Shown: positions 23,426 through 32,195 of the stretch, one piece after another | Layout: each line of letters starts with the position of its first letter | Position numbering within the stretch: position 1 is the first letter of the stretch | Assembly (NCBI RefSeq): GCF_900129705.1 | Contig: NZ_FQWO01000001.1 | Location: 124,001-188,000, forward strand | DNA length: 64,000 nucleotides | Direction: 5' to 3' | DNA from: Flavobacterium granuli | GTDB taxonomy: Bacteria > Bacteroidota > Bacteroidia > Flavobacteriales > Flavobacteriaceae | The notes under the pieces: generated by a model | What the model saw: only the letters and a program-made list of their open reading frames with translations | Told to the model about the DNA's origin: nothing | Database searches by the model: none | Program-made: the position numbers and the translations under genes

Positions 23426-24520
23426 TTACACATTGAAACGGAAATGCATCACATCACCATCTTTCACGATATATTCTTTTCCTTCTACTTTGAATTTTCC
23501 GGCTTCTTTACATTTAGCCTCCGATCCGTAATGAACGAAATCTTCATACGAAATAACCTCAGCACGGATAAATCCTTTTTCAAAATCAGTATGAATTACT
23601 CCTGCAGCCTGTGGCGCAGTTGCTCCAATATTAATCGTCCAAGCGCGAACTTCTTTGACACCTGCTGTAAAATACGTTTGTTGTTTCAACAATTTGTAAG
23701 CAGCACGAATCAAGACAGAAGCTCCCGGTTCTTTCAAGCCCATGTCTTCTAAGAAAACCTGACGTTCTTCATAACTTTCTAATTCGGTAATATCAGCCTC
23801 AGCACCTACCGAAAGGATAATTACTTCGGCATCTTCGTCTTTTACTAATTCACGAACTTGATCCACGTATTTGTTTCCGTTTACCGCTGAGTTTTCATCC
23901 ACATTACAAACATACAATACCGGTTTAGCGGTAATTAACTGAAAACTTTCCATCAATACTTCCTCTTCATTAGATTGAGGAACAATCGTTCTGGCTGATT
24001 TTGCTTGTAAAAGCGACTCTCTGATTCGATCCAAAAGTGCCTTTTCAGTTTGTGCTTCTTTATTTCCGGTTTTAGCGGCGCGGTTTACTTTTTCTAAACG
24101 TTTTTCAACCGTATCTAAATCTTTCAATTGCAACTCAATATCAATCGTTTCTTTGTCACGAATTGGGTTTACATTTCCATCAACATGGACAATATTATCG
24201 TTATCAAAACAACGCAATACATGAATAATAGCATTACACTCTCTAATGTTTCCTAAAAACTGATTCCCAAGACCTTCCCCTTTACTGGCGCCTTTTACTA
24301 AGCCGGCAATATCAACTATATCAACAGTTGCCATTTGAACACGTTCTGGCTTAACCAATTCTTCTAATTTTTCAATTCTTGGATCCGGAACGTTTACAAC
24401 GCCTATATTTGGCTCAATTGTACAAAAAGGGAAATTAGCACTTTGTGCTTTTGCATTTGATAAACAATTAAATAATGTTGATTTTCCAACATTTGGCAAT
24501 CCTACAATTCCTGCTTTCAT
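23426..24520 (-). CDS. ychF: Obg-like ATPase YchF
   Basis: A 364-aa TRAFAC-class P-loop protein that prefers ATP and binds ribosomes; it modulates redox and stress responses. P-loop GLPNVGKS at 7-14, switch-type DIVDIAGLVKGASKGEG, coiled coil about 125-200 and the C-terminal TGS domain (VRAWTINIGATAPQAAGVIHTDFEKGFIRAEV). The noncanonical specificity motif N(x)xE appears as CNVDENS in place of NKxD. Length matches E. coli YchF (363). Single gene; a leftward TATATTTG box lies at 24665-24672. Confidence 0.95.
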   Translation of the reverse strand: MKAGIVGLPNVGKSTLFNCLSNAKAQSANFPFCTIEPNIGVVNVPDPRIEKLEELVKPERVQMATVDIVDIAGLVKGASKGEGLGNQFLGNIRECNAIIHVLRCFDNDNIVHVDGNVNPIRDKETIDIELQLKDLDTVEKRLEKVNRAAKTGNKEAQTEKALLDRIRESLLQAKSARTIVPQSNEEEVLMESFQLITAKPVLYVCNVDENSAVNGNKYVDQVRELVKDEDAEVIILSVGAEADITELESYEERQVFLEDMGLKEPGASVLIRAAYKLLKQQTYFTAGVKEVRAWTINIGATAPQAAGVIHTDFEKGFIRAEVISYEDFVHYGSEAKCKEAGKFKVEGKEYIVKDGDVMHFRFNV

Positions 24521-24827
24521 ATGTAGTTACTATTTATTTTTTAATGGAATAGATTCTGGCCATTCTTCCTTGTTTTTACGATAGAAGCATGGCAATTTTA
24601 CAATATACCTTCACAAATAGCAGCTACCGCTATTCTATTTATGATATCTATATATATTTTTTTGCAAATATAACATTTAATACATCCTAGATTTCAGAAA
24701 TCTTTATATTAATATTTCTTTAATGATTTATGTTAAAAAAACATAGTTATCTTAATGTTTTGTTAAAAAAATTATATATTGCAACTGATTAGCTATCCAA
24801 AAAACCAAACTTAAAATTCCATTACTT
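24521..24827. other. Divergent control region of ychF and the TonB receptor
   Basis: 307 AT-rich bases. It holds a leftward TATATTTG box (CAAATATA on plus, 24665-24672), a perfect 7+1+7 dyad AGATTTC-A-GAAATCT at 24689-24703, and a TATGTT/AACATA inverted repeat near 24729-24745. No gene seen. Confidence 0.4.
24689..24703. promoter_or_regulatory. Candidate operator dyad AGATTTCAGAAATCT
   Basis: A 15-base perfect inverted repeat with one central base, 125 bases upstream of the TonB-receptor ATG. Could bind a dimeric regulator; regulator unknown and chance not excluded in AT-rich DNA. Confidence 0.25.
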
Positions 24828-27494
24828 ATGAAAAAAATTGCTTTATTGTTCCTATTCCTTAATGCAAGTTTTCTTTTTGCCCAAAAAGAAATCTCCGGAC
24901 TAGTAAAAGACAACACTGGCACAGTATTACCGGGAGTTAATATTGTAGAAAAAGGAACTTCAAATGGTGTTTCCTCAGATTCAAATGGAACCTATAGAAT
25001 AAATGTCAAAGAAGGTGCGACATTGGTTTTTAGCTACGTAGGCTTTACAACTGTAGAAAAACCAGCACTAAATTCTAAAATAGACATGGTATTATCCCCT
25101 GAAGGCGGACAGGAACTGAAAGAAATTCAAATTGTAGGTTCTAGAAATACGAAAAGAACGGTTGTAAACTCGGCAGTTCCTATTGATGTGATCAATGTAA
25201 GAGATGTAACTACACAAAGTGGGAAATTAGAAATCAATGAATTGTTACAATATGTTGCCCCCTCTTTTAATGCCAATAAACAATCGGGATCTGATGGTGC
25301 TGACCACGTAGATCCAGCCTCATTAAGAGGTTTAGGCCCTGACCAAACACTTGTTTTGATTAACGGAAAAAGAAGACATCAATCCTCACTCATCAACATA
25401 TTTGGAACTCGTGGTCGTGGAAACACTGGAACAGATTTAAATGCCATTCCAGCCTCATCAATTAAAAGAATAGAAATCCTGAGAGATGGCGCCGCTGCTC
25501 AATATGGCTCTGATGCCATTGCTGGGGTAATTAATATTGTCCTCAACGACAATGTTGACGAACTAACTGGTTCAGTAACTTATGGCGCATTCAACACCAA
25601 TGCAAAAGGAGATTTTCTTTCTGGCACCGCAAACACAGACGGATATCGTTTGGACAAAAACGGTAACGGAAATAGCTTTGGAAAAGACCAAAATTTTGAT
25701 GGTGGATCTGTAAAAATAGCCGCAAATTATGGTGTGGCTCTTGGAGAAAAAGGAGGTTTTGCTAATTTCACAGCAGAATATTTAAACAAAAACAAAACCT
25801 TGCGTCCAGGATATGATTTCCGAAAAGGATTTGGAGAGGCCGAAATACAAGGTTTCAACTTTTTTGGAAACATGGCGATTCCTGTTTCTGACAAAACCCA
25901 GTTCTACGCCTTTGGAGGAAGAAATTACAGAGACACTGATGCTTATGCTTTTACTAGAAATGGCGGAGAAAGAGTCGTTGAATCTATTTACCCAGGCGGA
26001 TATACTCCTAGAATTACTTCAAACATCCTTGACAATTCTCTTGCTGCAGGTTTCAGAACTGAAACAGCAAGTGGCTGGAAAATTGACATTAGCAACACTT
26101 ATGGAAAAAACCTTTTCCATTATTTCATTAAAGGAACCATCAACGCCTCATTAGAAGAAGCTTCTCCTTTAGAGTTTGATGCCGGAGGACACAGTTTAAG
26201 TCAAAATACGATGAATTTTGATTTTTCAAAAAATTATAGCTCGGTGTTAAACGGAATGAATCTTGCTTTTGGAGCTGAATTCCGTACGGAAAAATTCGAG
26301 ATTTTTGCAGGCGAAGAAGGTTCTTATACCACTTATGACACTAACGGACGTCCAATTACAGATCCAGCCAATCAATCTGCTCCTACAATTCCTAATCCTG
26401 ATTATGATCCTAGCGATCCGGATTCTCCAGCCGTTCTATCAAGACCTGGAGGCTCTCAAGGTTTTCCCGGTTATAGCCCAGCTAATGAAGTAGATAAAAG
26501 CCGCACTAACTTGTCGCTTTATACTGATGCCGAATTTGACGTAACCGACAGCTTTCTTGTAAGCACAGCCGTTCGATTTGAAAATTACAGCGATTTTGGA
26601 AGTACTCTTAACGGAAAACTAGCCGCCCGATTGAAAGCTACCAAAAACATCAATTTCAGAGGTTCTATAAGTACTGGATTTAGAGCTCCTTCATTGGCTC
26701 AAATTTACTATAATTTGCGTTTTACTAATTTTAATGCTGGCGGAGCTGTAGAAGTTATTCTTTCCCCAAATAACAGCCCGGTAACAAAAGCCTTTGGCAT
26801 TCAAAAATTGAACGAAGAAAAAGCAGTTAATGCTTCTTTAGGATTCACTTCTTCTTTTGGAGAATTTACCGCCACGGTTGACGGTTATTACATTAAAGTT
26901 AAGGACAGAATTGTATTGACCGGATATTTTGATGCCACTGCATTAAATATTGGTGTTTCGGAAGCACAATTTTTCACCAATGGTGTTGATACCAGAACTG
27001 CAGGTTTAGACATGGTTTTTGCCTGGAAAAAATCATTTGGTGATTCAAAATTCGGAGCTACATTAGTTGGAAACATCAATGACATGAAAATTGACAATGT
27101 AAAAAACAAAAATCTGGACGAAGGCACTTTTTTTGGAAAACGCGAAAAAGCCTTTTTATTGGCTTCAGCCCCAAAAAGCAAATTTGGCCTGAATCTTAAT
27201 TATTCCAAAAATAAATTTGATGCCGGTTTAGCTTTTACGCATTTCAGCAAAGTTGTATTAGTAGATTATGCTGACGAAGATGATGTTTATAACGCTAAAA
27301 CAGTTACTGATTTAACTTTGGGTTATAAATTATCCAAAAACTTAAAATTGAGTATTGGTAGTAATAACCTTTTCAACATTTATCCTGATAAACAAGACGA
27401 ACAAGGCAACACCGAGGCTGGCGGTTACTGGGATGCCGTTCAAATGGGATTCAGCGGAGCTTACTATTATGCAAGACTTGGATTTAATTTCTAA
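24828..27494 (+). CDS. TonB-dependent receptor with carboxypeptidase-like N domain
   Basis: An 888-aa outer-membrane transporter. Signal peptide MKKIALLFLFLNASFLFAQ, a carboxypeptidase-regulatory-like domain (about 20-90, ISGLVKDNTGTVLPGVNIVEKGTSNG), the plug domain (about 100-230, LRGLGPDQTLVLINGKRRHQ and VEILRDG.AAAQYGSDAIAGVINIV form) and a 22-strand barrel ending YYYARLGFNF with terminal Phe. No SusD partner is adjacent, so glycan uptake through a PUL is unlikely; siderophore, cofactor or peptide ligands are possible. The gene stands alone and ends in a hairpin with a GAGA loop. Confidence 0.9.
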   Translation: MKKIALLFLFLNASFLFAQKEISGLVKDNTGTVLPGVNIVEKGTSNGVSSDSNGTYRINVKEGATLVFSYVGFTTVEKPALNSKIDMVLSPEGGQELKEIQIVGSRNTKRTVVNSAVPIDVINVRDVTTQSGKLEINELLQYVAPSFNANKQSGSDGADHVDPASLRGLGPDQTLVLINGKRRHQSSLINIFGTRGRGNTGTDLNAIPASSIKRIEILRDGAAAQYGSDAIAGVINIVLNDNVDELTGSVTYGAFNTNAKGDFLSGTANTDGYRLDKNGNGNSFGKDQNFDGGSVKIAANYGVALGEKGGFANFTAEYLNKNKTLRPGYDFRKGFGEAEIQGFNFFGNMAIPVSDKTQFYAFGGRNYRDTDAYAFTRNGGERVVESIYPGGYTPRITSNILDNSLAAGFRTETASGWKIDISNTYGKNLFHYFIKGTINASLEEASPLEFDAGGHSLSQNTMNFDFSKNYSSVLNGMNLAFGAEFRTEKFEIFAGEEGSYTTYDTNGRPITDPANQSAPTIPNPDYDPSDPDSPAVLSRPGGSQGFPGYSPANEVDKSRTNLSLYTDAEFDVTDSFLVSTAVRFENYSDFGSTLNGKLAARLKATKNINFRGSISTGFRAPSLAQIYYNLRFTNFNAGGAVEVILSPNNSPVTKAFGIQKLNEEKAVNASLGFTSSFGEFTATVDGYYIKVKDRIVLTGYFDATALNIGVSEAQFFTNGVDTRTAGLDMVFAWKKSFGDSKFGATLVGNINDMKIDNVKNKNLDEGTFFGKREKAFLLASAPKSKFGLNLNYSKNKFDAGLAFTHFSKVVLVDYADEDDVYNAKTVTDLTLGYKLSKNLKLSIGSNNLFNIYPDKQDEQGNTEAGGYWDAVQMGFSGAYYYARLGFNF

Positions 27495-27528
27495 TCGAAT
27501 TATTCATATATAAACCTCATCTATTTTC

Positions 27529-27560
27529 AAGCAAGAGCCGTCGAGAGACGGCTCTTGCTT
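27529..27560 (+). terminator. Strong hairpin with GAGA tetraloop
   Basis: A 14-bp perfect stem AAGCAAGAGCCGTC / GACGGCTCTTGCTT with a GNRA-type GAGA loop, 34 bases after the receptor stop. The T tract is weak, so it may also act as an mRNA 3' stabiliser. Confidence 0.75.
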
Positions 27561-27714
27561 ATTTACTGCTCTTCTATAAAACTTTAATTCTACTCTACCT
27601 AGAACAATGAACACGCTTTACTGTGAATAATATAATTTTTTACAAAAATCATATAACAAATTCGACGCAATTAACCACTATCTTTATGATATACAAATCA
27701 TTAAAACAAATATT

Positions 27715-28251
27715 ATGAAAACTATAATTCTAGGTATGACTGCTTTTTTATTTTCTTTAAACATTCATGCGCAAAATAAAAATGTAAAATCAGAAATAAA
27801 AACCACTACAACTACTGTAAATAATTCCAAAGGAGAAAAAAAATCTATAAAAACACAGGAAGTTAAAGAAGTTCAAAAAATTGAGTTGAAAGATGCTGAT
27901 TCTAATGTACTAAATAAAGACATCAAAGAAACCCCTGTTCAAGTAACCTCCATCACAGCGATAACTGCTGACGGAATTACCAATATAGTCGATGTTGACA
28001 GATCAGCCTATTATGAACTAAATGGTCAGAAATACCAAGTGGCAATTGATCAAAATGGTTATACCGTGCTTTTACCCGATGGAAGAGAAAGAGCCATTTT
28101 AAGAAAAACGTCTAATAACAACTATATTTATAAAGCACAAAACATCACTTCGTTTGGCTATTTTGACAGCAATGGAAATCTTGTCTTAGAAAACTACGAT
28201 GAAAAAACCGATAAAGTAACCCAGACGACTTATATTATTATTAAACCGTAA
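27715..28251 (+). CDS. Secreted protein of unknown function
   Basis: A 178-aa protein with signal peptide MKTIILGMTAFLFSLNIHAQ, a Lys/Thr/Glu-rich linker (about 21-75) and a compact C-terminal domain (about 80-178: RSAYYELNGQKYQVAIDQNGYTVLLPDGRERAILRKT). The linker looks disordered; the C-terminal part alternates short strands. A near-match -7 box TATCTTTA lies about 30 bases upstream. No family recognised; probably periplasmic. Confidence 0.65.
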   Translation: MKTIILGMTAFLFSLNIHAQNKNVKSEIKTTTTTVNNSKGEKKSIKTQEVKEVQKIELKDADSNVLNKDIKETPVQVTSITAITADGITNIVDVDRSAYYELNGQKYQVAIDQNGYTVLLPDGRERAILRKTSNNNYIYKAQNITSFGYFDSNGNLVLENYDEKTDKVTQTTYIIIKP

Positions 28252-28267
28252 AAAACAATCAAAAACA

Positions 28268-28302
28268 AAAAAAATCCTGAGTTAGTCACTCAGGATTTTT
28301 TT
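28268..28302. terminator. Bidirectional Rho-independent terminator
   Basis: AAAAAAATCCTGAGT (28268-28282) and ACTCAGGATTTTTTT (28288-28302) with a 5-base loop, between the convergent genes ending at 28251 and 28333. Confidence 0.92.
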
Positions 28303-28332
28303 ATTTCAAAACTCAAATTTTTAATTTTTGTC

Positions 28333-28683
28333 TTATTCGTTATGTAAAAACGATTGTCTGTTCAACAAGGTTTCTTCACTTTCTACATGATTATCATCCG
28401 GGATACAACAGTCAACAGGACAAACAGCCGCACATTGTGGCTCATCATGAAAACCTTTACACTCTGTACATTTTCCAGGAACAATATAATAAATATCATC
28501 CGAAATAGGAGTTTGGGCCGCTTCAGCATCCACTTCGCTACCATCAGGTAAAATTACTTTTCCGCTTAGTTTTGTACCGTCTTTATATCTCCAGTCGTCA
28601 GCACCTTCATATATTGCAGTATTTGGGCACTCTGGCTCACAAGCGCCACAATTGATACATTCATCTGTTATTATGATTGCCAT
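28333..28683 (-). CDS. 4Fe-4S dicluster ferredoxin
   Basis: A 116-aa electron carrier. Two cluster motifs are seen: [12 protein letters not shown] (Cx2Cx2Cx3CP) near the N terminus and CTECKG...[10 protein letters not shown] in the C-terminal half, with an insert between them (about 30-70). This long, insert-bearing form is typical of Bacteroidota 2[4Fe-4S] ferredoxins. It is divergent to the acyl-CoA reductase gene, and their promoters overlap. The electron partner is not known. Confidence 0.9.
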   Translation of the reverse strand: MAIIITDECINCGACEPECPNTAIYEGADDWRYKDGTKLSGKVILPDGSEVDAEAAQTPISDDIYYIVPGKCTECKGFHDEPQCAAVCPVDCCIPDDNHVESEETLLNRQSFLHNE

Positions 28684-28750
28684 TTTTTCTATTAATTAGG
28701 TGTTAAAATTATGGGCGAAGAATAAAAACCGTCTAACAATCTTTTCTCCT

Positions 28751-28781
28751 TTGACTTATAACTTAATATAGCTTATTTTTG
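28751..28781 (+). promoter_or_regulatory. Promoter of the acyl-CoA reductase gene (TTG-N20-TATTTTTG)
   Basis: TTG at 28751-28753 (within TTTG), 20 bases, then TATTTTTG at 28774-28781. This matches the flavobacterial consensus and lies 38 bases before ATG 28820. Confidence 0.6.
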
Positions 28782-28783
28782 TG

Positions 28784-28814
28784 CAAAATTACAATCAAAA
28801 CTTTTTATAAGCAA
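28784..28814 (-). promoter_or_regulatory. Promoter of the ferredoxin gene (TTG-N20-TAATTTTG on minus)
   Basis: On the minus strand, TTG (28812-28814) and TAATTTTG (28784-28791) are 20 bases apart. Its -7 box is only 2 bases from the rightward -7 box, so the two promoters cannot be occupied at once. Confidence 0.5.
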
Positions 28815-28819
28815 ACATT

Positions 28820-29878
28820 ATGACATTAGAAACAAAAAAAAGTGTTTTTGTTGAATTAGGAAAATTCTTAAGTCAATTTTCTGAGAATAATAGCATAAAA
28901 AGACCCGATATTTTACAAAACGATTTATTTTTCGAAGATTTCATCCAATTAATAAATTTATCCCAGTCCCATAACGGCTGGTACACGCCAGAACAGGTTT
29001 GTTTCTCGATTCAATCTTGGGCTACGGCCTTAACAGAAGAAAATCTGAATCAATGGCTTGCCGCTTACGATTTAGAAAACATACAACCAAAAAACATCGC
29101 TCTGATACTAGCGGGAAATATTCCTTTGGTGGGTTTTCATGATTTCCTCTCTGTCTTGATTACAGGGCATAATGTGATGGTAAAAACATCGTCAAACGAC
29201 CAACATTTACTGCCTTTTTTAGCCAAATACATCATCGCCATAGCACCCGAATTGGCTAGTAAAATAACTTTTGTTGAAGGAAAATTAGAAAATTTTGATG
29301 CCGTAATCGCCACAGGAAGTAATAATACGGCCCGCTATTTTGAATATTATTTCAAAGAGAAACCTTCGATAATTAGAAAAAGTAGAAACTCTGTTGCTGT
29401 TTTAAACGGAAAAGAAACCAAGGAGCAGCTTGTAGCATTGGGCGAAGATATTTTCAGGTATTTTGGTTTGGGATGTCGCAATGTATCTAAATTGTTTGTT
29501 CCAAAAGGATATTCTTTCGATGCTTTTTTTGAAGCGATTTTTGAATACCAAGACGTCATTCATTATGAAAAATACGCCAATAATTACGACTACAATAAAG
29601 CCGTTTTCTTGATGAGCAATTTCAAGCTATTAGACAATGGTTTTTTGACCATCAAAGAAGATGAAAGTCACGCCTCGCCTATTTCGAGTGTTTTTTATGA
29701 GTTTTATGAAAATATAGAAGACATACAAAACCGACTACAAACGGAAAAAGAACAAATTCAATGTGTTGTCAGTGCTGGTTTAATAGACGATAGTGTTGAT
29801 TTTGGACAAACACAAAATCCTAAATTATGGGATTACGCAGACAATATCGATACGATATCGTTTTTGTTAACAATATAA
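28820..29878 (+). CDS. LuxC-like acyl-CoA reductase
   Basis: A 352-aa protein of the aldehyde-dehydrogenase superfamily. Visible features are LILAGNIPLVGFHDFLSVLITGHNVMVKTSSND (nucleotide-binding), VIATGSNNTARYFEYYF, and the active-site region RYFGLGCRNVSKLFVPKGY with the candidate catalytic Cys, close to LuxC acyl-CoA reductases. It would convert acyl-CoA to aldehyde with NAD(P)H; in Bacteroidota the true substrate is unknown. No lux genes are nearby. It lies upstream of serC with a 91-base gap and downstream of an overlapping promoter pair. Confidence 0.8.
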   Translation: MTLETKKSVFVELGKFLSQFSENNSIKRPDILQNDLFFEDFIQLINLSQSHNGWYTPEQVCFSIQSWATALTEENLNQWLAAYDLENIQPKNIALILAGNIPLVGFHDFLSVLITGHNVMVKTSSNDQHLLPFLAKYIIAIAPELASKITFVEGKLENFDAVIATGSNNTARYFEYYFKEKPSIIRKSRNSVAVLNGKETKEQLVALGEDIFRYFGLGCRNVSKLFVPKGYSFDAFFEAIFEYQDVIHYEKYANNYDYNKAVFLMSNFKLLDNGFLTIKEDESHASPISSVFYEFYENIEDIQNRLQTEKEQIQCVVSAGLIDDSVDFGQTQNPKLWDYADNIDTISFLLTI

Positions 29879-29969
29879 ACAAAAGGCCTTTAATTATTTT
29901 CTTTTATTTCCCCCTTTTAAAGTCGTAATTCCCGAAATTTGCATATTAACTTTTGGACCTTAACTACAC

Positions 29970-31040
29970 ATGAAAAAACACAATTACAGCGCAGGACCTT
30001 GTATTTTACCACAAGAAGTTTTTGAAAAATCAGCCCAAGCCATTTTAAATTTTAATAATTCTGGTTTATCTCTTTTGGAGATTTCACACCGAAGCGATGA
30101 TTTTGTTGCCGTTATAGAAGAAGCAAGAGCATTGGTAATCGAATTATTGGGATTGGAAGGCAAAGGATACAAAGCCCTCTTTCTTTCAGGAGGAGCCAGT
30201 TTAGAGTTCTTGATGATTCCTTACAATTTAATGAAAGAAAACGGAAAAGCCGCTTATCTTGACACAGGAACTTGGGCGAGTGGCGCTATCAAAGAAGCTA
30301 AAATCTTTGGAGAAACCGTGGTTGTCGCTTCATCAAAAGACAAAAATTACAATTATATCCCAAAAGGATACAGCATACCTGCAGATGCCGATTATTTCCA
30401 TTGCACTTCTAACAATACGATCTTTGGTACCCAAATGAAGGAATTTCCTTCAGTGGATATTCCATTGGTTTGCGATATGAGTTCTGATATTTTCTCCAGA
30501 ACTTTAGATTTTTCTAAATTTGACATTATTTATGCCGGTGCTCAAAAAAACATGGGCCCAGCTGGTACCACTCTAGTTGTTATCAAAGAAGAAGTTCTGG
30601 GAAAAACAGGCAGAACAATTCCAAGTATGCTGGATTATGAAAAACATATTAAAGCCGAGAGCATGTACAATACTCCTCCGGTTTTCCCTATTTATGCCTC
30701 ACTATTGACCTTACAATGGTTAAAAAAACTAGGTGGAATTGCAGCAATTGAAAAACTAAACAATGCCAAGGCCGCCTTGCTTTATGCCGAAATTGACCGA
30801 AATCCATTATTCAGAGGGTCAGCCGTAGCCGAAGATCGTTCTACTATGAATGTGACCTTTTTATTGAATAATGAAGCGCATACCCCTATTTTTGATGCCA
30901 TGTGGGCCGAAGCCGGTATTTCGGGCTTATCAGGACACCGCTCAGTAGGTGGCTATAGAGCTTCGATGTACAACGCCCTTCCTCTGGAAAGCGTTCAGGT
31001 ACTAGTTGATGTAATGAAGGCATTGGAATCAAAAGTTTAA
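29970..31040 (+). CDS. serC: Phosphoserine aminotransferase
   Basis: A 356-aa PLP enzyme that converts 3-phosphohydroxypyruvate and glutamate to phosphoserine; it also serves pyridoxine synthesis. The start MKKHNYSAGPCILP is the SerC hallmark (NFSAGPA-type). The PLP lysine is in YAGAQKNMGPAG, and GGASLEF and SGHRSVGGYRASMYNA near the end are also typical. It precedes serA by 99 bases, with a terminator-like hairpin between. Serine made here is the substrate of CysE. Confidence 0.95.
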   Translation: MKKHNYSAGPCILPQEVFEKSAQAILNFNNSGLSLLEISHRSDDFVAVIEEARALVIELLGLEGKGYKALFLSGGASLEFLMIPYNLMKENGKAAYLDTGTWASGAIKEAKIFGETVVVASSKDKNYNYIPKGYSIPADADYFHCTSNNTIFGTQMKEFPSVDIPLVCDMSSDIFSRTLDFSKFDIIYAGAQKNMGPAGTTLVVIKEEVLGKTGRTIPSMLDYEKHIKAESMYNTPPVFPIYASLLTLQWLKKLGGIAAIEKLNNAKAALLYAEIDRNPLFRGSAVAEDRSTMNVTFLLNNEAHTPIFDAMWAEAGISGLSGHRSVGGYRASMYNALPLESVQVLVDVMKALESKV

Positions 31041-31088
31041 AAGTTTCACAAAAGAAACAGCCCTAAAATAGTAATAAAATCAAAATAC

Positions 31089-31126
31089 AAAGCTGCTAGT
31101 CTCCGTTGGGGACTAGCGGTCTTTTT
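31089..31126 (+). terminator. Hairpin with T tract between serC and serA
   Basis: GCTAGTCTCC (31095-31104) pairs with GGGGACTAGC (31108-31117) around a 3-base loop, with flanking A and T tracts (CTTTTT). It ends 14 bases before the serA ATG, so it may terminate serC transcripts or attenuate serA. Confidence 0.75.
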
Positions 31127-31139
31127 AAGCCAAAAATAA

Positions 31140-32090
31140 ATGAAAGTATTAGCTAATGACGGTATTTCTAAAAGCGGAATTCTTGCTTTAGAAAAAGGAG
31201 GATTTGAAGTTATCACCACAAAAGTAGCCCAAGAACAAGTGGTAAATTTTGTGAATCAGAATAACATCAGCGTACTTTTGGTACGAAGTGCAACCAAAGT
31301 CCGACAAGATATTATTGATGCCTGTCCAAGTTTAAAAATAATTGGTCGTGGTGGCACCGGCATGGACAATATTGATGTAGACTATGCTAAAAGTAAAGGA
31401 ATTCAAGTAATTAATACTCCTGCGGCTTCATCGGAATCTGTAGCTGAATTAGTATTTGCTCATCTGTTTTCAGGTATTCGCTTCTTGCATGATTCAAACA
31501 GAAATATGCCTTTAGAAGGAGATACAAATTTTAATGGTTTGAAAAAAGCGTATTCCAACGGAATTGAATTGAGAGGAAAAACACTTGGTATCATAGGAAT
31601 AGGACGCATTGGTCAGGCTACTGCAAAAATAGCTTTGGGTTTAGGGATGAAAGTAATTGCTTCTGATATTTCGATCGAAAAGACAACTATAACGGTCTCT
31701 TTTTTCGATGGTCAGTCGATTACAACTACCATCGTTTCCCAACCTCTGGCATCTTTACTACAAGAAGCTGATTTTATCAGCTTGCATGTTCCTGATCAAA
31801 AAAACTACATCATAGGCGAAAAAGAATTTGCGATAATGAAAGAAGGCGTAGGAATTGTCAACTGTGCTCGCGGCAGTGTGCTTGACGAAGTAGCATTGGT
31901 AGCAGCCTTAGACAGCGGAAAAGTATTATTTGCCGGATTGGATGTTTATGAAAATGAACCCACACCAGAAATAACCATTTTGATGAATCCAAAAATTTCA
32001 TTGACTCCTCATATTGGAGCCGCAACCCTTGAAGCTCAAGACAGGATTGGCATTGAGTTAGCCGAACAAATTATCAATTTACTACGTTAA
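31140..32090 (+). CDS. serA: D-3-phosphoglycerate dehydrogenase
   Basis: A 316-aa D-isomer 2-hydroxyacid dehydrogenase that oxidises 3-phosphoglycerate, the first step of serine synthesis. The NAD site is LGIIGIGRIGQATAKIALGLGMKVIASD. The catalytic Arg (CARGSVLDE), Glu (ENEPTPE) and His (TPHIGAAT) are all present. It lacks the ACT domain of E. coli SerA (410 aa), so feedback by serine through that domain is absent. The genomic link to serC supports the substrate choice over other 2-hydroxyacids. Confidence 0.9.
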   Translation: MKVLANDGISKSGILALEKGGFEVITTKVAQEQVVNFVNQNNISVLLVRSATKVRQDIIDACPSLKIIGRGGTGMDNIDVDYAKSKGIQVINTPAASSESVAELVFAHLFSGIRFLHDSNRNMPLEGDTNFNGLKKAYSNGIELRGKTLGIIGIGRIGQATAKIALGLGMKVIASDISIEKTTITVSFFDGQSITTTIVSQPLASLLQEADFISLHVPDQKNYIIGEKEFAIMKEGVGIVNCARGSVLDEVALVAALDSGKVLFAGLDVYENEPTPEITILMNPKISLTPHIGAATLEAQDRIGIELAEQIINLLR

Positions 32091-32195
32091 TATCAAAACA
32101 TTAAATGATTGCTAAAAACTAATCAATTACAACCCAGCAAGCTTTTTTTTAATTAATTTAATTAAATTTGATTTCTAATCTAAATAAAAAATCAA

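Noticed and set aside
24763..24790. Promoter directly upstream of the TonB receptor (TTG and TATATATTG)
   Set aside because: The candidate -7 lacks the TTTG end and the spacing is wrong; not reported as a promoter.
31089..31126. Riboswitch upstream of serA
   Set aside because: A single stem plus T tract only; no room for an aptamer domain.
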